This document shows positions 61,422 through 64,000 of a DNA stretch of 64,000 nt, one piece after another. Position numbers and translations under genes: made by a program. The stretch's first letter is position 1. Each line of letters opens with the position of its first letter. The stretch comes from JAAFHB01 sp963677935 (GTDB lineage: Bacteria; Bacteroidota; Bacteroidia; Bacteroidales; Prolixibacteraceae), in assembly GCA_963677935.2 (NCBI GenBank), contig CAXXEH010000003.1:3100001-3164000 (forward strand). Direction: 5' to 3'. Under the pieces are notes generated by a model that was not told the DNA's origin, did not search any database, and saw nothing but the letters and a program-made list of their open reading frames with translations.

Positions 61422-62317
61422 ATTTTAGGTGAATCAGACGATGTATAACCTTTCTCTTTTGGTTTACTGATAGGAAGTACACCACCCATTTCGCCCATTA
61501 CATTCACAAGGTCGGAGCCTGTAGGAACTACAATTTTCGAATTGTCCTTCAGCGAGGTTTCCATGGCCTGGATTCTCCGAAGTAGTTGAGCATTTCCAAC
61601 GAAATACTTTTCAGCGGCCTCATTCACCAACTGAATAGCCTGCGCTTCTCCCTCGGCACGTAATATTGCTGCCTGTTTGATCCCTTCGGCACGACGGATC
61701 TCAGCACGCTTTTCACCATCTGCCTTTGTTTCTGTGGCAGTTGCATAATCGATGGCGGCTATTTTTTCATTTTCGGCTTTAACGATCTTGTTCATGGTCT
61801 CCTGTACATCTTTCGGCGGGTCGATCTCTTTGAGCTCAGTACGTACGATTTCAATTCCCCAGTTCATGGTCTCCTCAAGAAGGGTCGCATGAAGCTCTTT
61901 ATTGATCTTACCCCGTTCGCTGTTTGCCGATTTCAGGGTCATCGTTCCAATGATGTTTCTCAAAGTTGTTCGTGCGAGATTGACGATCTGATATTCGATA
62001 TTATTCACATTATACTGTGAATTTTTCACGCTATCCTCATCTGACTTGATCTTGAAATAAACCTGGGCATCCACCTTTGCATTAAGGTTGTCATTGGTAA
62101 TGATCTCCTGTGGTTCGGCATTGATCATCTGCTCCGTGACATTGATCTTGTACATCTGATCGATCCCCGGGATGATCCAGTTAAAGCCGTAACCGGCAAA
62201 ACGGTGGTACTTTCCAAAACGCTCAACCAATGCGCGGTTCGTAGGCCGCACAATACGAATTCCACTAAGGAACAAAAAGACAAGGGCAATAATGACAACA
62301 ACCGGTAAAGATTCCAT
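61418..62317 (-). CDS. SPFH/Band-7 membrane protein (stomatin/QmcA-like)
   Basis: A 299-residue protein with one N-terminal membrane helix (LPVVVIIALVFLFLSGIRIV) and a Band-7 domain (TNRALVERFGKYHRFAGYGF, VTEQMINAEPQEIITNDNLN). It ends with the coiled, Ala/Glu-rich helix IRRAEGIKQAAILRAEGEAQ. It most resembles QmcA/stomatin proteins that form large oligomers and organise membrane microdomains. A NfeD partner is not adjacent. The stop overlaps the comEC stop by 4 bp on opposite strands. Confidence 0.95.
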   Translation of the reverse strand: MESLPVVVIIALVFLFLSGIRIVRPTNRALVERFGKYHRFAGYGFNWIIPGIDQMYKINVTEQMINAEPQEIITNDNLNAKVDAQVYFKIKSDEDSVKNSQYNVNNIEYQIVNLARTTLRNIIGTMTLKSANSERGKINKELHATLLEETMNWGIEIVRTELKEIDPPKDVQETMNKIVKAENEKIAAIDYATATETKADGEKRAEIRRAEGIKQAAILRAEGEAQAIQLVNEAAEKYFVGNAQLLRRIQAMETSLKDNSKIVVPTGSDLVNVMGEMGGVLPISKPKEKGYTSSDSPKI

Positions 62318-62428
62318 AATTTAAAATTTTAAATGTGAATAAACGGCTGGTAAGCAGCTATTTTGTTAATAGACAAATATAATCAATTTTAAACAATATG
62401 TTAGGTTTCTTTTACTAATAATTGCAGT

Positions 62429-63520
62429 TTATTTTGGTTTATTCTTCCTGTTTTTAAAGTGAACGGAGTCGCCCCACTCTCCATAGCCAATTTCACTGTC
62501 GGCAAGTGCAATTCGCGCATCAAGGCATCCCTTACATTGTGCAGGTTCTTCATCGACGCAGGGTTTATTGTCATACAGGCGATAATCGTTGCGATAAAAA
62601 CCAGGAGTAATATTGGGCATCATTATGTTGGCGCCAACCTTTATCCCTTTCTCCCGCCCAAACGGATCAATGGCCTGCAGCGCAGTTGCTGCCGCAATAT
62701 TGATATCCTTCATCAGTATCCGCAGAACTGCGATCATTTTCAAGGATAGTTCAAACCGCTGCCGAATGGGTAAAAGTGCAGAGCGAAATTCATAAAGTGG
62801 TGTTTGTGAATGCTCAATATAGGGGCCCATACCCACCATATCAATCCCAAATTGCTGAAAGAAGAGAAGATCGTTAGCCAGATCACCTGTCGTTTGAAAT
62901 GGTAAACCAATCATCACACCTGTACCTGTTTGATAACCAATCTCCCGTAAAGTGTGAAGGCATTTGAGACGTCGGTCAAAATCATGTTGCGTATCCTGAG
63001 GATGAATTTTCGAGTAAAGCGACCGATTCGTCGTTTCGATGCGCAACAAATACCGGTGGGCTCCGGCTTCAAACCAGCGACGGTAAACCTCGTCGGATTG
63101 TTCTCCGACAGATAAGGTAATCCCAAGTCGTCCGTTGTTAATTTGTTTTATCTGTGTGATTAAATCGGATATCCTGTCGGCAAATGCGGGAGAACTGTTT
63201 TCACCCGACTGCAAAACCACGGAGCCATAATTGCTCTCCTCTGCAAAACGGGCAGCCTCAATGATTTGGCTATCGGTTAGATTATACCTTCTGACAGAGT
63301 GGTTTGACTTTCGAATACCACAGTAATAGCAATCCTTATCACAAACGTTTGAGAATTCGATAAGTCCCCTGAAAAACACCTTTTTCCCAACAAATTTTTC
63401 TTTGACAGCCTCACCTGCATTAAAAAGAAGTTGCATATCCTCGCCATCACATTGCAACAGCCTTTCCAGATCAGAGTGCGAAAAGGAAGAGGGCATTAAC
63501 ATTTCAGATATATTGCTCAT
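62429..63520 (-). CDS. hydE: [FeFe]-hydrogenase maturase HydE (radical SAM)
   Basis: A 363-residue radical SAM enzyme. The Fe4S4 motif C60-x3-C64-x2-C67 lies in FSNVCDKDCYYCGIRKSNHS. Later segments GVMIGLPFQTTGDLANDLLF and DMVGMGPYIEHSQTPLYEFR match HydE better than biotin synthase, and the C-terminal Cys pair CKGC fits the accessory cluster region of some HydE proteins. HydE helps make the diiron H-cluster of [FeFe]-hydrogenases. HydF, HydG and the hydrogenase itself are not in the window. A PylB-like or other BioB-family function is the alternative. Confidence 0.85.
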   Translation of the reverse strand: MSNISEMLMPSSFSHSDLERLLQCDGEDMQLLFNAGEAVKEKFVGKKVFFRGLIEFSNVCDKDCYYCGIRKSNHSVRRYNLTDSQIIEAARFAEESNYGSVVLQSGENSSPAFADRISDLITQIKQINNGRLGITLSVGEQSDEVYRRWFEAGAHRYLLRIETTNRSLYSKIHPQDTQHDFDRRLKCLHTLREIGYQTGTGVMIGLPFQTTGDLANDLLFFQQFGIDMVGMGPYIEHSQTPLYEFRSALLPIRQRFELSLKMIAVLRILMKDINIAAATALQAIDPFGREKGIKVGANIMMPNITPGFYRNDYRLYDNKPCVDEEPAQCKGCLDARIALADSEIGYGEWGDSVHFKNRKNKPK

Positions 63521-63660
63521 TATTAAAGATTAACAATGTATTACAATTTTGAATGTCATTTTTCTCTACCACCAATCAGATAATATTTTGCAACTTACAT
63601 TCTGCATTTCCTCTAATACAACCATTTACCGAATACTCTGCAAGCCTTTAGTCCTAAAAA

Positions 63661-64000
63661 TTAAGTCCTTGGAACTTTTATTCGGTAACTGGTTGACACC
63701 TTCCCCTTAGTGATATCAGATAACTTTCCCTTCAGCACCCTTTTTTTAAGGGGCGAACAGTAGTCTACAAACATGATTCCGTCGAGGTGGTCGTATTCAT
63801 GCTGTATAACACGCGCTGCAAATCCTGAAAAAACCTCATCGTGTTCCTGCAAATTAACATCTAAATAGGTCATCCGGATGGTGTTAAAACGGAGCACATC
63901 TTCACGTAAACCAGGAATGCTCAGGCAACCCTCCTCCATCAGCACCTTTTCTCCAACTTTTTCAATAATATGCGGATTGATAAATGCTTTTCTGAAATCT
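63661..64000 (-). CDS. def: Peptide deformylase (partial, N-terminus outside window)
   Basis: The last 113 residues of a peptide deformylase, which removes the N-formyl group from new proteins. The metal and catalytic motifs EEGCLSIPG (Cys ligand) and VIQHEYDHLDGIMFVD (two His and the Glu) are intact. Upstream in frame, FRKAFINPHIIEKVGEKVLM continues to the window edge, so the gene starts beyond 64000. The C-terminal tail ends in SYRIKVPRT. It is on the minus strand, 140 bp upstream of hydE. Confidence 0.96.
   Translation of the reverse strand, partial: DFRKAFINPHIIEKVGEKVLMEEGCLSIPGLREDVLRFNTIRMTYLDVNLQEHDEVFSGFAARVIQHEYDHLDGIMFVDYCSPLKKRVLKGKLSDITKGKVSTSYRIKVPRT

Overview
The window comes from a member of the Bacteroidota, most likely an anaerobic or facultative Bacteroidales/Marinilabiliales-type glycan degrader. 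This rests on a complete SusC/SusD pair with a FecR-type anti-sigma factor and an ECF sigma factor, TTTG-N19/20-TAnnTTTG promoters in front of thrS and tRNA-Leu, generally weak Shine-Dalgarno sequences, Tat-exported Gfo/Idh/MocA oxidoreductases, and a HydE-type radical SAM maturase. The genus is not identified. No rRNA, CRISPR array or intact insertion sequence was seen.

Layout. Positions 1-8715 hold two ABC export systems. The first is a minus-strand set of ATPase, permease with an M1-peptidase-like domain, and TolC. The second is a YtrA-type GntR-regulated ATPase/permease pair. A YqhA-family membrane protein lies between them. At 9122-10474 is an eight-heme cytochrome c lipoprotein, followed by a GxxExxY gene enclosed by two nearly identical ~168-bp direct repeats. 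At 11401-14722 is the thrS-infC-rpmI-rplT operon with a readable promoter, an unusual AUA start for infC and a clear terminator. Positions 14831-24762 carry a DPP-IV peptidase, tRNA-Leu(CAG), an SGNH hydrolase, a GH127-type beta-L-arabinofuranosidase, a DctA-like symporter, a YyaL/DUF255 protein and an ICMT-like methyltransferase. Positions 25055-58569 form a ~33-kb all-minus-strand carbohydrate island. Positions 59059-64000 are housekeeping: comEC, a Band-7 protein, hydE and def (partial).

The island seems to consist of four transcription units. U1 is FecR-SusC-SusD-two surface lipoproteins (58569 to 50540). U2 is GH2-beta-helix protein-esterase-DoxX-Gfo/Idh-DegT aminotransferase-Gfo/Idh (48605 to 37812). 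U3 is MFS-M20 peptidase/deacylase-NAD epimerase-DapA-family lyase-GH109-like enzyme-NagA-like amidohydrolase-MFS (37613 to 28979). U4 is Gfo/Idh-TIM-barrel isomerase-enolase superfamily enzyme (28835 to 25055). The ECF sigma gene sits between U1 and U2 rather than beside FecR. U1 and U2 share an identical bipartite promoter-like motif (TGTCACC-N16-GTGTC). U3 and U4 share a near-identical 19-bp palindrome. The inferred model is an extracytoplasmic-signal sigma factor switching on capture and depolymerisation, while a second regulator outside the window controls monomer catabolism. Five enzymes carry Tat-type signals and a NagA-like enzyme carries a Sec-type signal, so much of the chemistry probably takes place in the periplasm. 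This could be an oxidative (keto-sugar) route for an N-acetylgalactosamine-containing or other amino-sugar-containing glycan, but the substrate cannot be proved from sequence alone.
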